Below are positions 32,982 to 42,486 of a stretch of 64,000 nt of DNA, piece by piece. The notes under the pieces are model-generated. The model ran no database searches and was not told the origin of the DNA. It was given only the letters and a program-made list of their open reading frames with translations. Where the stretch lies: contig DATCTV010000034.1 of NCBI GenBank assembly GCA_036567785.1, forward strand, positions 328,565 to 392,564. Reading direction: 5' to 3'. Source of the DNA: Desulfomonilia bacterium (GTDB lineage: Bacteria; Desulfobacterota; Desulfomonilia; UBA1062). Made by a program: the position numbers and the translations under genes. Every line of letters begins with the position of its first letter. Within the stretch, counting starts at the first letter, position 1.

Positions 32982-33851
32982 TCAGCAGCCGGTTTTGTCT
33001 GCAGAAGAGTCGGTATGAGCAAATCCTTTCCTGCCCTGGAAGTTTTTCACGCCTTCACCGAAGCCCAGGGCCATGAGCATCTTGTCCCAGATGAAATTGG
33101 GGATCACGCCGCGCATCATCCATGAGGCGTATGCGATCTTGGGTATGCACACGACCGTGATCTCCTTTAGGAGAGCATCGTTTACTATTGCCTCGGCGAT
33201 CACGTCGTGATCCTTTATCGGAGGGAACAGGAGCTTTCCAAGTGCGTTGGTGGAATAGCCTTCAAACATGCCCTTGGCAATGTTTATGGGATGCACCGAT
33301 GAAAACTTCACTCCATTTTTGCCTGCGGCAATCGCCTCGACCCTCAGGCATTCGGTGAGCATATGGACGGCGGCCTTGGAAGCGCAGTACGCGGTCAGAC
33401 CCGGTGAATTTACAAAGCCTGCGCTCGAAGAGATGTTAACAATATGGCCTGAGTTACGATCTATCATCTCGGGAAGAATTGCGTGTATGGTATAGAATAT
33501 GGCGTTCACATTCACATCGAACTGTCTTATTGCCTCCTCGACCGGACGTTCCCAGAAGTTTCCCCAGCGGACATAGCCGGCATTATTGACGAGTATGTCT
33601 ATCCTGCCCATGTCTTTTCTGGCCTGAAGGGTAAGTTCTTCCACGAGGTTTTTATCAGAAACATCGCATTTATATGTAAAGACTGTTCCGCCCATGGACT
33701 CGAGTTCGCTTTTCGCCTCGGCCATGCATTTTTCGTTCATGTCCCAGATGGTCACAGAAACCCCCTGCCTGACAAGCCTCTTGCATGTACTCAAACCGAT
33801 GCCGAGCGCTCCGCCCGTTACAACCGCTTTCTTACCTCCAAGCTCTTTCAT
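32982..33851 (-). CDS. SDR-family oxidoreductase
   Basis: A 289-aa short-chain dehydrogenase. It shows AVVTGGALGIG (cofactor loop), NNAGYVRWG, IVNISSSAGF with the catalytic Ser, and YCASKAA with Tyr and Lys. The C-terminus has a KDSR-like segment (EAIVNDALLKEITVVCIPKIAYASWMMRGV), similar in style to the SDR at 10052. ATG 33851 is chosen because AAGGGG lies 7 nt upstream; a longer reading to 33929 has no ribosome site. It is the first gene of the SDR/CrtI/FNR/CrtI operon, and the AraC gene lies upstream in the same direction. Confidence 0.82.
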   Translation of the reverse strand: MKELGGKKAVVTGGALGIGLSTCKRLVRQGVSVTIWDMNEKCMAEAKSELESMGGTVFTYKCDVSDKNLVEELTLQARKDMGRIDILVNNAGYVRWGNFWERPVEEAIRQFDVNVNAIFYTIHAILPEMIDRNSGHIVNISSSAGFVNSPGLTAYCASKAAVHMLTECLRVEAIAAGKNGVKFSSVHPINIAKGMFEGYSTNALGKLLFPPIKDHDVIAEAIVNDALLKEITVVCIPKIAYASWMMRGVIPNFIWDKMLMALGFGEGVKNFQGRKGFAHTDSSADKTGC

Positions 33852-34043
33852 ATAGATCCCCTTGATAGAAATATTTTTTATATATAAGCCGGATGCATGC
33901 CCTGAACGGAAAACAGTTTCAAAGGGCAACGCTTTAATATCAAAAGAGCCTTATAAAAAATTGCAAGGCCGCCTTATATATTTTTTTGGTATTTGCAAAA
34001 TTAAAATACCTGAATAATTGCACAAAGCATCATCAAAAGGTTT

Positions 34044-34059
34044 CATTTGGATACAAATG
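34044..34059. repeat. Inverted repeat between AraC and SDR genes
   Basis: CATTTG and CAAATG arms flank GATA, in an AT-rich 228-bp gap upstream of the SDR operon. It could be an operator for the adjacent AraC-type regulator, or a hairpin at the end of its transcript. Confidence 0.3.
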
Positions 34060-34079
34060 GAATAAAAATAAGGTGATTT

Positions 34080-35177
34080 TCAGTTACCGGTGGTTATTTC
34101 ATCAATCTTGCCAGACAATCCCTTTTTTCTGTAGCCACCCGGAGATTCGCCTGTGGCCTTGTGAAATGCGTTATAAAAAGATGAAATGGAATTAAATCCA
34201 GCCTTCAGCGCGATGTAGGAAATCTTGTCCTCAGGCTGTTCGATCAGAAGACGTTTGGCCTCGTTTATGCGGAACTCGTTTACATATTCATAAAAGGTTT
34301 TGTTCATTTTTGTGTTGAGGATTTCCGAAAGCTGCTGCGGTGAAATCGAAAGTTTTTCGGAAAGACTTGGAAGGGATAGGCCTTCATCTGCAAATATATG
34401 ATCTTCTTCCATCAGGCGCTGCATGTCCCTGAATATACGGTCGAGATCCAGTCCTTGAATTCGCGACAGGGCATATCTGGTCTTTTCTGTCTCAATTTTA
34501 ATGAGCCGTATGTATTCAGGGTATCTCATCATGCTGAGAAGGAAGATTATCGGGACCAGGGAAGCCATCCCCATGCTGGCAGGCTGCATTCTTCCATAGA
34601 AAAACTGTTCGGCTGAGGCCGTGCCTATGGCGACAATCGAATACGCCACCTGGAAGAAAACGACCTTGGTCGAAAAATTTGTTACGTTACCGAAAAAGAG
34701 CAGTCGGTAACGGAAGATAATGTAACCGAGATATACGAGCGGAAGGCAAAGCGATATGAAGAGCAGGATGGAGAATAGTCCGGCTGCCGGGTTCCCTGCT
34801 GTACCCTCTAAAACGTCGAGGACGGGTACGTTAAGGTTCACGTCCTTAAACGAGACGCTCAGCAATGTGAAAAACACAACGACGCCAGGGAGCAGATGAA
34901 GAAGGCTTTTTTTGTCAAACCTGAACTGTGGATCTATTATTATGCAGAAGTAGAAGTAGAAAAGCGGTGCCCTGATGAATGTCAATGAAATATGCAGATC
35001 AGGAAGATAAGAAAATTCCCATATCGACCCTGCAATGACTATCCATAGGCCGAGACTGAAATAAAATACGGCTGAGAAATACTGGTCGGCGGTCTTGTTT
35101 CGAATCAGTAATTGACCCACGGCGAGAATAAAGAATAACCATGCGCTGAAAAGATATACTGTCGACTGGTTGAACAC
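34080..35177 (-). CDS. Membrane-bound AraC-family transcriptional regulator
   Basis: A 365-aa protein. The N-terminal about 225 residues contain roughly seven hydrophobic helices (for example VYLFSAWLFFILAVGQLLI and AAGLFSILLFISLCLPLVY). The C-terminal 100 residues are an AraC double helix-turn-helix (LSLPSLSEKLSISPQQLSEILNTK, then ISYIALKAGFNSISSFYNAFHKATGESPGGYR). This 7TM-AraC architecture places a sensor in the membrane and the DNA-binding part in the cytoplasm. It starts with GTG at 35177 after AAAGGGG. It is 27 bp downstream of nrdR, so read-through is possible. A likely target is the SDR/CrtI operon downstream. Confidence 0.85.
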   Translation of the reverse strand: MFNQSTVYLFSAWLFFILAVGQLLIRNKTADQYFSAVFYFSLGLWIVIAGSIWEFSYLPDLHISLTFIRAPLFYFYFCIIIDPQFRFDKKSLLHLLPGVVVFFTLLSVSFKDVNLNVPVLDVLEGTAGNPAAGLFSILLFISLCLPLVYLGYIIFRYRLLFFGNVTNFSTKVVFFQVAYSIVAIGTASAEQFFYGRMQPASMGMASLVPIIFLLSMMRYPEYIRLIKIETEKTRYALSRIQGLDLDRIFRDMQRLMEEDHIFADEGLSLPSLSEKLSISPQQLSEILNTKMNKTFYEYVNEFRINEAKRLLIEQPEDKISYIALKAGFNSISSFYNAFHKATGESPGGYRKKGLSGKIDEITTGN

Positions 35178-35204
35178 GCAGCCCCTTTCCTTTTCTAGCC
35201 CTAA

Positions 35205-35666
35205 TTATTTTCTCGGTCTTTTTATCAGCCCCTGTATTTCGCTCATGAACTCGTTGACGTCCTTGAAGTCACGGTATACCGATGCGAACCTGACATAAGC
35301 AACAGGATCAAGGCTGTGAAGCTTGTCCATTATGCGCTCTCCGACAAAGGAACTAGGTACTTCCTTTTCGCCCCTGGCCTGAATTTCCTGGACGATGGAA
35401 TCCTTTATCGCATCGATCTCGTCTGTAGGGACTGGCCTTTTTTCGCAGGCCTTCCTCAGGCCGGAGAGGATTTTTTCAGGGTTGAGAGTTTCCCTTGAGC
35501 CGTCTTTTTTTACAATAACCGGGATGAACTCCTCGATCTGCTCATATGTAGTGAACCTGTGACCGCAATGTGTGCATTCCCTGCGTCTGCGGATGGCCGA
35601 ACCATCCCGGCTCGGCCTTGATTCGATCACCTTGTCTTCCACCCCGGCACAACTGGGGCACCGCAT
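35205..35666 (-). CDS. nrdR: Transcriptional repressor NrdR
   Basis: A 153-aa repressor of ribonucleotide reductase genes. The zinc ribbon uses Cys3, Cys6, Cys31 and Cys34 in the RCPSC and CTHCGHRF motifs. The ATP-cone follows, with VIVKKDGSRETLNPEKILSGLRKAC. Length and sequence fit the family. Its ATG abuts the glyA stop (35666 and 35667). Confidence 0.97.
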   Translation of the reverse strand: MRCPSCAGVEDKVIESRPSRDGSAIRRRRECTHCGHRFTTYEQIEEFIPVIVKKDGSRETLNPEKILSGLRKACEKRPVPTDEIDAIKDSIVQEIQARGEKEVPSSFVGERIMDKLHSLDPVAYVRFASVYRDFKDVNEFMSEIQGLIKRPRK

Positions 35667-36908
35667 TTAGAGCTCCTGATAGATTGGGAATTTCGAGGTC
35701 AACTCCCCGACCTCTTTTCTTACTTCTTCGATTACGTCCGGGTTGCCCTTGGAGTTCAAAATTCGTGCTATCATACCGGCAATATTTCTGACATCGGCTT
35801 CTTTCATGCCTCTCGTCGTTACAGCGGGCGTCCCTATGCGGATGCCTGATGTGACGAACGGACTCCTGGTCTCGTTCGGAACGGTGTTCTTGTTCACGGT
35901 TATCCAGGCGTCGTCAAGCCACGTCTGGCCGTCTTTACCTGTTATGTCCGTTTCGGAAAGGTCCATAAGCATGAGGTGATTGTCTGTCCCGCCTGAGACG
36001 AGTTTGAATCCGAGTTTTATGAATTCGTCCGCCATGGCCGCTGCGTTCTTTACGACCTGCTCCTGATATGTCTTGAATTCGGGCTGCATGGCCTCTTTAA
36101 GTGCGACGGCCTTTGCTGCGATAACGTGCATCAGCGGTCCGCCCTGCATACCCGGGAATACGCTCGAATTGAGCTTTTTGCCCATCTCATCCCTGCACAG
36201 GATCATGCCGCCCCTGGGGCCGCGAAGTGTCTTGTGTGTTGTCGTCGTTACAAAATCGGCATAGGGCACTGGACTGGGATGCAGTCCTGTCGCCACAAGA
36301 CCAGCGATATGCGCCATATCGACCATGAAGTACGCACCCGCTTCGTCTGCTATCTCCCGGAACAGCTTATAGTCGATTATCCTTGGATAGGCGCTGGCGC
36401 CTGCTATTATAAGTTTGGGCCTGTGTTTTTTTGCGAGGTCCCTTACCTCGTCATAATCTATGCGGTGGTCGTCTTTCCTGACCCCATAAGGTACGACTTT
36501 GTACAGCTTTCCGGAAAAGTTGACGGGTGAACCCATTGAAAGATGGCCGCCCTGGGCAAGGTTCATGCCGAGATATGTATCTCCCGGTTCGAGGATGGTG
36601 AAATATACGGCCATGTTGGCCTGGCTGCCTGAATGAGGCTGGACGTTAGCGAATTCAGCCCCGAAAAGCTTTTTAGCCCTTTCTATGGCAAGATCCTCGG
36701 CTACATCTACATATTCACATCCGCCGTAGTATCGCTTTGCCGGATATCCTTCGGCATATTTATTTGTCATTACGCAGCCCTGCGCCTCGAGTACCGCATC
36801 GCTGACTATATTTTCCGAAGCTATCAGTTCGAGCTTGTTACGCTGTCTCGTAAGCTCTTCTTCAATCGCATAAAATACTTCCGGGTCGGTCTGCATAAGA
36901 TTTCTCAT
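35667..36908 (-). CDS. glyA: Serine hydroxymethyltransferase
   Basis: A 413-aa PLP enzyme that interconverts serine and glycine and charges tetrahydrofolate with one-carbon units. GlyA signatures are present: [18 protein letters not shown] near the N-terminus, [17 protein letters not shown], and the PLP lysine motif [15 protein letters not shown]. Length is normal. It sits between rpiB and nrdR, a common deltaproteobacterial order. Confidence 0.97.
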   Translation of the reverse strand: MRNLMQTDPEVFYAIEEELTRQRNKLELIASENIVSDAVLEAQGCVMTNKYAEGYPAKRYYGGCEYVDVAEDLAIERAKKLFGAEFANVQPHSGSQANMAVYFTILEPGDTYLGMNLAQGGHLSMGSPVNFSGKLYKVVPYGVRKDDHRIDYDEVRDLAKKHRPKLIIAGASAYPRIIDYKLFREIADEAGAYFMVDMAHIAGLVATGLHPSPVPYADFVTTTTHKTLRGPRGGMILCRDEMGKKLNSSVFPGMQGGPLMHVIAAKAVALKEAMQPEFKTYQEQVVKNAAAMADEFIKLGFKLVSGGTDNHLMLMDLSETDITGKDGQTWLDDAWITVNKNTVPNETRSPFVTSGIRIGTPAVTTRGMKEADVRNIAGMIARILNSKGNPDVIEEVRKEVGELTSKFPIYQEL

Positions 36909-36919
36909 GATCTGGCTCC

Positions 36920-37372
36920 CTAATATTTATTTATTTCAGCAGCCCTGAACTCGATTTTTTCAAGCCTGCCGTGGTGGCGTCCTCCAGCAAAGGGTGTTTC
37001 AAGCCATATTTTTATCATTTCTTCCGCAACCCCTGGTCCGATTACCCTGGCGCCCATGACCAGACAGTTTGAATCATTGTGTTCGCGAGCCATGCGTACG
37101 GTATAGGCATCGTGGCAAAGGGTGGCGCGTATGCCGAAAACCCGGTTTGCCGCTATCGACATGCCTATTCCCGTTCCGCATACGAGTATGATCCGCTCGC
37201 ATGCCCCGTCTTTTAATGCCTGGATGGCCTTTGCCGCATAATCGGGATAATCGACCGATTCGGTCGAGTCGGTTCCGAGGTCGATTATTTCACACTTTGC
37301 CTCTCTCAAGGCTTTTTTTACAGTCTCCTTAAGCGTTATGCCGCCGTGGTCGCAAGCGATGGCTATCCTCAT
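36920..37372 (-). CDS. rpiB: Ribose-5-phosphate isomerase B
   Basis: A 150-aa isomerase of ribose-5-phosphate and ribulose-5-phosphate. RpiB motifs [28 protein letters not shown] with the active-site Cys, and [17 protein letters not shown] are present. AGGAG precedes the ATG. It lies 10 bp from fabF and 11 bp from glyA. Confidence 0.96.
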   Translation of the reverse strand: MRIAIACDHGGITLKETVKKALREAKCEIIDLGTDSTESVDYPDYAAKAIQALKDGACERIILVCGTGIGMSIAANRVFGIRATLCHDAYTVRMAREHNDSNCLVMGARVIGPGVAEEMIKIWLETPFAGGRHHGRLEKIEFRAAEINKY

Positions 37373-37382
37373 GATATTTCTC

Positions 37383-38612
37383 CTATTCGCCTTTTCCTAT
37401 GACAAGGCATGCATTCTGTCCGCCAAAGCCGAATGAGTTGTTCATGCAGTATTTTGCATCAGTGGGAACGGCCACACCAGGTATATAATCGAGGTCGCAT
37501 TCCGGATCGGGTGTATCAAGATTGATCGTCGGGGGTAGCGTGGAATTATTGAGCGCCATGATGCTTATGGCGGTTTCCAGTGCGGCCGCTCCTCCGATAA
37601 GATGGCCGGTCATGGATTTTGTCGAACTGATCTTTAATTTATATGCATGCGTGCCGAAAACCTTTTTTATGGCAACGGTTTCCGCCTTGTCGTTTAATTG
37701 AGTGGATGTGCCGTGGGCGTTAATATATCCGATCTGTTCAGGCTGAAGCCCGGATTCCTTCAGGGCCTGCCGCATTGCATAAGCAACGGCAGGGCTGTTG
37801 GGGTCAGGGGCAACGATATGATATGCATCAAGGGTCATCCCGATTCCGAGAAGATAACCGAGAATTTTTGCCCCCCTTTCTCTTGCAGAGCTTTCTTTTT
37901 CCAGGACAAAAACCGCGCCTCCTTCGCTCATCACAAAACCGTCCCTGTTTTTGTCAAATGGACGTGATGCGCCTTGCGGGTCGCTGTTTCTTGTGGAAAG
38001 TGACCTCATCGCACCGAATCCCGCAACTATGAACCTTGTCACACAGGACTCAACACCGCCCGCTATCATGCAGTCGGCGTCTCCAGCCTGGATAAGCCTT
38101 GCGGCAAGGCCTAGAGCGTGCGCGCCAGTTGCACAGGCAGAGGCTACGGACATACCCGGGCCTTTTGCCCCTGTGAGGATGGAGAGATAACCAGTTGCCA
38201 TGTTGGGGATATACATCGGCACCGACAAAGGAGACATTCTTTTTGGTCCCCTTTCCCTGAATACGGTATTCTGTTCCTCATATGTGAAAACCCCGCCGGC
38301 ACCTGTACCTATGATTACACCAGTCCTGAATTCAGGATATGTGTCTTTTGCAATGCCTGCCTGATTTACCGCATCGAGGCCTGCCGTAACGCCCATCTGG
38401 GCATAACGGTCAAGTCTGCCGGAATCTTTGTTGCCAAGGTATTTTGAGGGATTAAAGCTCAGCGCCAGACCCCCGAAATCTGTCTGGAGCCCTTCCAGGA
38501 AGTCAATTTTCGCTATACCCGACCTGCCTGATGAAACATTGTTCCAGAGCTCTTCTGCTGTACATCCGAGGGGTGAAACAATCCCCATCCCCGTAAAAAC
38601 AATCCGGTCCAT
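37383..38612 (-). CDS. fabF: 3-oxoacyl-ACP synthase II
   Basis: A 409-aa elongating condensing enzyme of fatty-acid synthesis. The Cys-His-His triad is visible: Cys160 in SVASACATGAHALG, the His in INAHGTSTQLNDKAE, and the later His in STKSMTGHLIGGA. The C-terminal NNSFGFGGQNA loop is standard. It lies 12 bp after acpP. The ribosome site is weak, suggesting coupling. Confidence 0.97.
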   Translation of the reverse strand: MDRIVFTGMGIVSPLGCTAEELWNNVSSGRSGIAKIDFLEGLQTDFGGLALSFNPSKYLGNKDSGRLDRYAQMGVTAGLDAVNQAGIAKDTYPEFRTGVIIGTGAGGVFTYEEQNTVFRERGPKRMSPLSVPMYIPNMATGYLSILTGAKGPGMSVASACATGAHALGLAARLIQAGDADCMIAGGVESCVTRFIVAGFGAMRSLSTRNSDPQGASRPFDKNRDGFVMSEGGAVFVLEKESSARERGAKILGYLLGIGMTLDAYHIVAPDPNSPAVAYAMRQALKESGLQPEQIGYINAHGTSTQLNDKAETVAIKKVFGTHAYKLKISSTKSMTGHLIGGAAALETAISIMALNNSTLPPTINLDTPDPECDLDYIPGVAVPTDAKYCMNNSFGFGGQNACLVIGKGE

Positions 38613-38624
38613 TTAAAGAGATTT

Positions 38625-38867
38625 TTACTTTTGTGCCAGTTTGTCCTGGACGTATTTTATGGCATCCTTGACAAATTTTATGCTTTCAGCTGCATCGTCA
38701 GGTATTTCAATTCCGAATTCATCCTCCACGGCCATTATCAGCTCGACAAGATCCAATGAATCCGCACCAAGATCATCAGCAAAAGACATTTCGGGTGTAA
38801 TCTCTGAAGCATTCCGGTCAAGCTGCTCTGCAATCAGTTCTATGACACGTTTTTGTACATCTGCCAT
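38625..38867 (-). CDS. acpP: Acyl carrier protein
   Basis: An 80-aa acidic carrier protein. Ser37 in [21 protein letters not shown] carries the phosphopantetheine. GGGGAGG precedes the ATG. It lies between fabD and fabF; fabG, which usually precedes acpP, is absent here. Confidence 0.97.
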   Translation of the reverse strand: MADVQKRVIELIAEQLDRNASEITPEMSFADDLGADSLDLVELIMAVEDEFGIEIPDDAAESIKFVKDAIKYVQDKLAQK

Positions 38868-38978
38868 TTATTACCTCCCCTGAGGATTTTTGAGGTTTTT
38901 ACCTAAAGTTGCAAACAGTTAAATTATGCAAACCAGTTGTATCATATAACAGGTTTGGTGAGAAGAGTTTAGAGTATG

Positions 38979-39812
38979 TTATTGCTTTACAGTTAATGTT
39001 TCGCATCTGATCGCGGGGACGATTTTCTTTATCAAAGAAGCAAGCACGGACCTGGGTCCGATTTCAATAAAAGTATCAATCCCTTTGGATACTGCGTATT
39101 CAACCGATTGGGCCCATCTTACCGGGTTTGTCAGCTGCTGTTTCAAAAGGTTTCTTATCTGTGCAGGATCTGTTTCGGTGCCTGCTGTTGCATTGAAAAT
39201 AATATCGCAGTGAGGTTTTCTGATGTTTATTTTGTCAAGATATTCCGAGAGTTTCTCACTTGCATCATTCATCAGAGGACAGTGTGATGCCACGCTTACA
39301 CTCAAAGGGACCACCCTTGCCTTCTTTTCCTTCAATAGCGGCAACGCCTTTTCAATTGCGTCTTTTGTTCCTGAGATGACAATCTGGCCTGCCCCGTTTA
39401 TATTAGCAATGTAAACATCACCAATAGTGGAAATGGTTTCTGAAAGGTCAGTTTCGGTGATTCCCATGACAGCAGCCATTGAACCCGGCGGCGAGTCCTG
39501 CATGAATTCACCCCGTTTCCTTACCAGGGCAAGCGCATCCGCAAAATCAAGCGCCTCTGAAGCAACAAGGGCGGAATATTCGCCCAGGCTGTGTCCCATT
39601 ACCATTGCGGGTGAATCGAATCCGGAATCCTTCCACAGCGCAATACTGACTGAGAGTACGGCAGGCTGCGCATTCGTGGTAAGATTGAGTTCTTCCTCCG
39701 GACCCTCGGACATAAGTTTTCCGAGTTCATCGGGAATATCGGCAAGATTAAGACCCCCGGCCATTCCTTTAAACTGCGTTCCCTGACCGGGAAAGACTAT
39801 GCAATACGGCAT
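38979..39812 (-). CDS. fabD: Malonyl-CoA:ACP transacylase
   Basis: A 277-aa FabD that transfers malonyl from CoA to ACP. FPGQGTQFKGMAGG starts the protein. The nucleophile Ser75 is in VMGHSLGEYSALV, and the active-site His lies in VSVASHCPLMN. It is about 30 residues shorter than typical FabD. About 17 are missing between FPGQGTQ and the TNAQPAVL segment, so the N-terminal helical region is trimmed (E. coli Ser92 is Ser75 here). The start codon overlaps the rpmF stop by one base. Confidence 0.94.
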   Translation of the reverse strand: MPYCIVFPGQGTQFKGMAGGLNLADIPDELGKLMSEGPEEELNLTTNAQPAVLSVSIALWKDSGFDSPAMVMGHSLGEYSALVASEALDFADALALVRKRGEFMQDSPPGSMAAVMGITETDLSETISTIGDVYIANINGAGQIVISGTKDAIEKALPLLKEKKARVVPLSVSVASHCPLMNDASEKLSEYLDKINIRKPHCDIIFNATAGTETDPAQIRNLLKQQLTNPVRWAQSVEYAVSKGIDTFIEIGPRSVLASLIKKIVPAIRCETLTVKQ

Positions 39813-40006
39813 TATTTCTTGTCTTTTTCTTCTTTGGGTTTTACGATTTCCTTGCCTTTATAATAGCCGCAGCTCGGGCATACCCTATGGGGCGGTTTGG
39901 GCTCATTGCAATTAGGGCAGAACGAAATTGCCGGCAGAATCGCATGGTCATTCGCCCTCTTTTTGTCTCTTCTTGTTGTAGAATGTCTCCTCTTTGGTAC
40001 AGGCAT
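39812..40006 (-). CDS. rpmF: 50S ribosomal protein L32
   Basis: A 64-aa ribosomal protein with the basic N-terminus PVPKRRHSTTRRDKKRAND and four cysteines (CPNC and CPSC) in a zinc-ribbon arrangement. GGAGGG precedes the ATG. It lies directly after yceD, the usual partner. Confidence 0.97.
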   Translation of the reverse strand: MPVPKRRHSTTRRDKKRANDHAILPAISFCPNCNEPKPPHRVCPSCGYYKGKEIVKPKEEKDKK

Positions 40007-40007
40007 C

Positions 40008-40562
40008 TTACTCCCTCCTGAGTTTTGTCTTTAATATTGCTAGTTTTTCCAGTCTCGGGTCAGGCTTTTTTTCACAGGAACACACACCTTCATTGAGGTT
40101 GACGCCGCATACGGGGCAGAGCCCCTTGCATCCGTTCCTGCACTCATATCTTATCGGCATCGACAGCACCATCTCTGAAAGAATAAAAGCCCCCAGGCAG
40201 ATATCCTTTCTGTAATAACCGATTTCCTGGCTCTGCCTCAATGCTTCAAGATCTCCCTGCATGTCAGCATGTGCCGGCAAATAGTCTGTGACAAGGGTTA
40301 TATCTATCGGATATTTCATGCACCCAAGACAGATTGAGCACAGGGTCTCTATTTCCGATTTAATATTGATATCAGCATGGATCATGTCGCCCTCTCTTGT
40401 TAGAACATAATGGATATCCAGAGGTTTGAGGGCTTTTATGTCGTCACTAAGCAGAATCTCCCCGAGGATTTCAGGTTTGAATGATAGCGTGTTTTCAAAC
40501 CCTGAGTCCGCGATGCTGTCGACAGGTATCTTTATGTCATCTATTTTCTGTATGCTAGCCAT
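40008..40562 (-). CDS. yceD: DUF177 family protein (YceD)
   Basis: A 184-aa protein of the YceD/DUF177 family, which lies upstream of rpmF in many bacteria and is linked to large-subunit or 23S rRNA metabolism. Four cysteines near the end (CRNGCKGLCPVCGVNLNEG) and CSICLGCMKYP in the middle suggest zinc binding. It is the first gene of the fab/rpmF block and diverges from the signalling cluster. No ribosome site is evident. Confidence 0.9.
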   Translation of the reverse strand: MASIQKIDDIKIPVDSIADSGFENTLSFKPEILGEILLSDDIKALKPLDIHYVLTREGDMIHADINIKSEIETLCSICLGCMKYPIDITLVTDYLPAHADMQGDLEALRQSQEIGYYRKDICLGAFILSEMVLSMPIRYECRNGCKGLCPVCGVNLNEGVCSCEKKPDPRLEKLAILKTKLRRE

Positions 40563-40749
40563 AAGTGTAGCACATGCTACTATTTCATTGACTTTTCTTT
40601 GTCAAGCAAATCCCCTTGCCGTTTCAATCCTGAATACCGGTAAAAAATCCCGGCAGAAAAAAATATATATTATTTTTTAACAATATAAAAAAGTTCTCCG
40701 ATAAGGATTAAATGGAAAGCACTAAAATTATGTCAGTAACGGGGTAATA

Positions 40750-42486
40750 ATGGCGGAAATGTTGAAGAACAGCGATCCTTTTCAACCGAAGGTGTTTAAC
40801 TTAAAGATCATGGGAAATAACGAAGAAGTCTTTCTTGAAAGCATTTTAAATCATCTTAGAGATGTTATTCTTGTGATAAAAAAAGATATGAGCATTGCAT
40901 GGGCAAGCCCGTCAATATTCAGCGAATGGGGCTATGAAAGCGGCAAGCTTATCGGCACGGATATAAATATGATATTGAGTCCCTATGCCGCCAGAACCTT
41001 CATGAAGGCGTTTGATGAAGCGGTATCGGTCAATGTCCCTCCTCCATCTATCGAGATGCCCCTCGAACTGTCGGTTACGGCCAGAGAAGGATCGACCCTG
41101 TGGGTTGAAGCAAGATGCAGTTTAATCAGTGATTTTAACGGTGGAGGCAGTGCCATAGTCTGCTGCTGTCGTGATACATCGCTGAGAAAACTGATAGACG
41201 ACACAATGCAGGAAAACATAAGCCTGCTTCAGATACTTATAGATTCAATACCCGATGCCATTTTCATAATCGACAAGAACGGATACATTGAAGGGGTGAA
41301 CAGGTCGTTTGAGGATGCCATCGGTCAGCCCGGGGCGACACTGACCGGCAAAACGCTGAAGGATATGGGCAACTCATCACCCAATGAGCTGATCAGCTGG
41401 CTAAACACCATTCTGGCAAACCTTGAAGGCAGTGCAAAGGTATCCCTTGATCAGGTAATGTATGCCGATGGTGAGATCAGGGATATAGTGTTTAACATGA
41501 TACCGTATCTAAGCTCGTCAGGGGAAAGCCTCGGGACAATAGGCATAATATATGATGTTACGGAAAGAAAACGTCTGGAAACTTCACTAAGGAAAGAAAC
41601 CAATGAGCTTAAAATTGCCCGGGAGGAACTTTCAAAGAAAAATGCAGAACTTGAGGCTGCGTATTCCGAGCTGAAAGAAACTCAAGCCCAGATTCTGCAG
41701 CAGGAGAAGATGGCATCCATCGGACAGCTTGCTGCCGGAGTGGCTCATGAAATCAACAACCCGATGGGTTTCATTTCGAGCAACTTGAGCTCCCTCTCAA
41801 AATATGTGGACAAACTTTCTGATTTCATGACGACACAGGCTAAACTTGCCGATACCTGCCCGGATGGTGAAATGAAGTGCGAGCTTGAGGAGAAAAGGAA
41901 GAAACTGAAGATAGACTTCATACAGGGTGATATAAAAGACCTTATCGTGGAATCCATAGAAGGGGCCGAAAGGGTCAAGAAAATAGTTCAGGACCTGAAA
42001 ACATTTTCAAGGAACGATCAGCTTGAATACAAGGAATCGGATATAAACGAATGCATGGAAAGCACGATCAACATCGTCTGGAATGAACTCAAATATAAGG
42101 CGACAGTTATAAAGGAATACGGTGACATTCCCTTCGTCAAGTGCTTCCCGCAGCAGATAAACCAGGTATTCATGAACATTCTGGTCAATGCAGTTCATGC
42201 AATAGAAACAGCAGGGGAAATCCGGGTGAAAACATGGGATGAAAACGGATGGGTTTATGCCATGATATCCGACAACGGGCACGGGATTCCGCCGGAAAAT
42301 TTGAAAAAAATATTCGAGCCTTTTTTCACTACGAAAGAGGTCGGAAAGGGGACAGGTCTTGGTTTGAGCATTACGTATGACATAGTCAGAAAACATGGTG
42401 GTGATATATCTGTAAAGAGCGAACAGGGCAAGGGGACGACATTTACTGTCCGCCTGCCGATAGCCGGGGTGAATTTGGATGAATAG
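40750..42486 (+). CDS. PAS-domain sensor histidine kinase
   Basis: A 578-aa cytoplasmic kinase. Two PAS domains occupy about residues 25-145 (ILVIKKDMSIAWASPSIFSEWG) and 155-275 (DAIFIIDKNGYIEGVNRSFED). A coiled coil follows (LRKETNELKIAREELSKKNAELEAAYSELKE in pieces). The phosphoacceptor His is in LAAGVAHEINNPMGFISSNL. The ATPase has N (NILVNAVHAIETAG), G1 (DNGHGIP) and G2 (GKGTGLGLSITYDIV) boxes. There are no membrane segments, so it senses an internal signal. It overlaps the next gene by 8 bp and heads a seven-gene cluster. Confidence 0.93.
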   Translation: MAEMLKNSDPFQPKVFNLKIMGNNEEVFLESILNHLRDVILVIKKDMSIAWASPSIFSEWGYESGKLIGTDINMILSPYAARTFMKAFDEAVSVNVPPPSIEMPLELSVTAREGSTLWVEARCSLISDFNGGGSAIVCCCRDTSLRKLIDDTMQENISLLQILIDSIPDAIFIIDKNGYIEGVNRSFEDAIGQPGATLTGKTLKDMGNSSPNELISWLNTILANLEGSAKVSLDQVMYADGEIRDIVFNMIPYLSSSGESLGTIGIIYDVTERKRLETSLRKETNELKIAREELSKKNAELEAAYSELKETQAQILQQEKMASIGQLAAGVAHEINNPMGFISSNLSSLSKYVDKLSDFMTTQAKLADTCPDGEMKCELEEKRKKLKIDFIQGDIKDLIVESIEGAERVKKIVQDLKTFSRNDQLEYKESDINECMESTINIVWNELKYKATVIKEYGDIPFVKCFPQQINQVFMNILVNAVHAIETAGEIRVKTWDENGWVYAMISDNGHGIPPENLKKIFEPFFTTKEVGKGTGLGLSITYDIVRKHGGDISVKSEQGKGTTFTVRLPIAGVNLDE

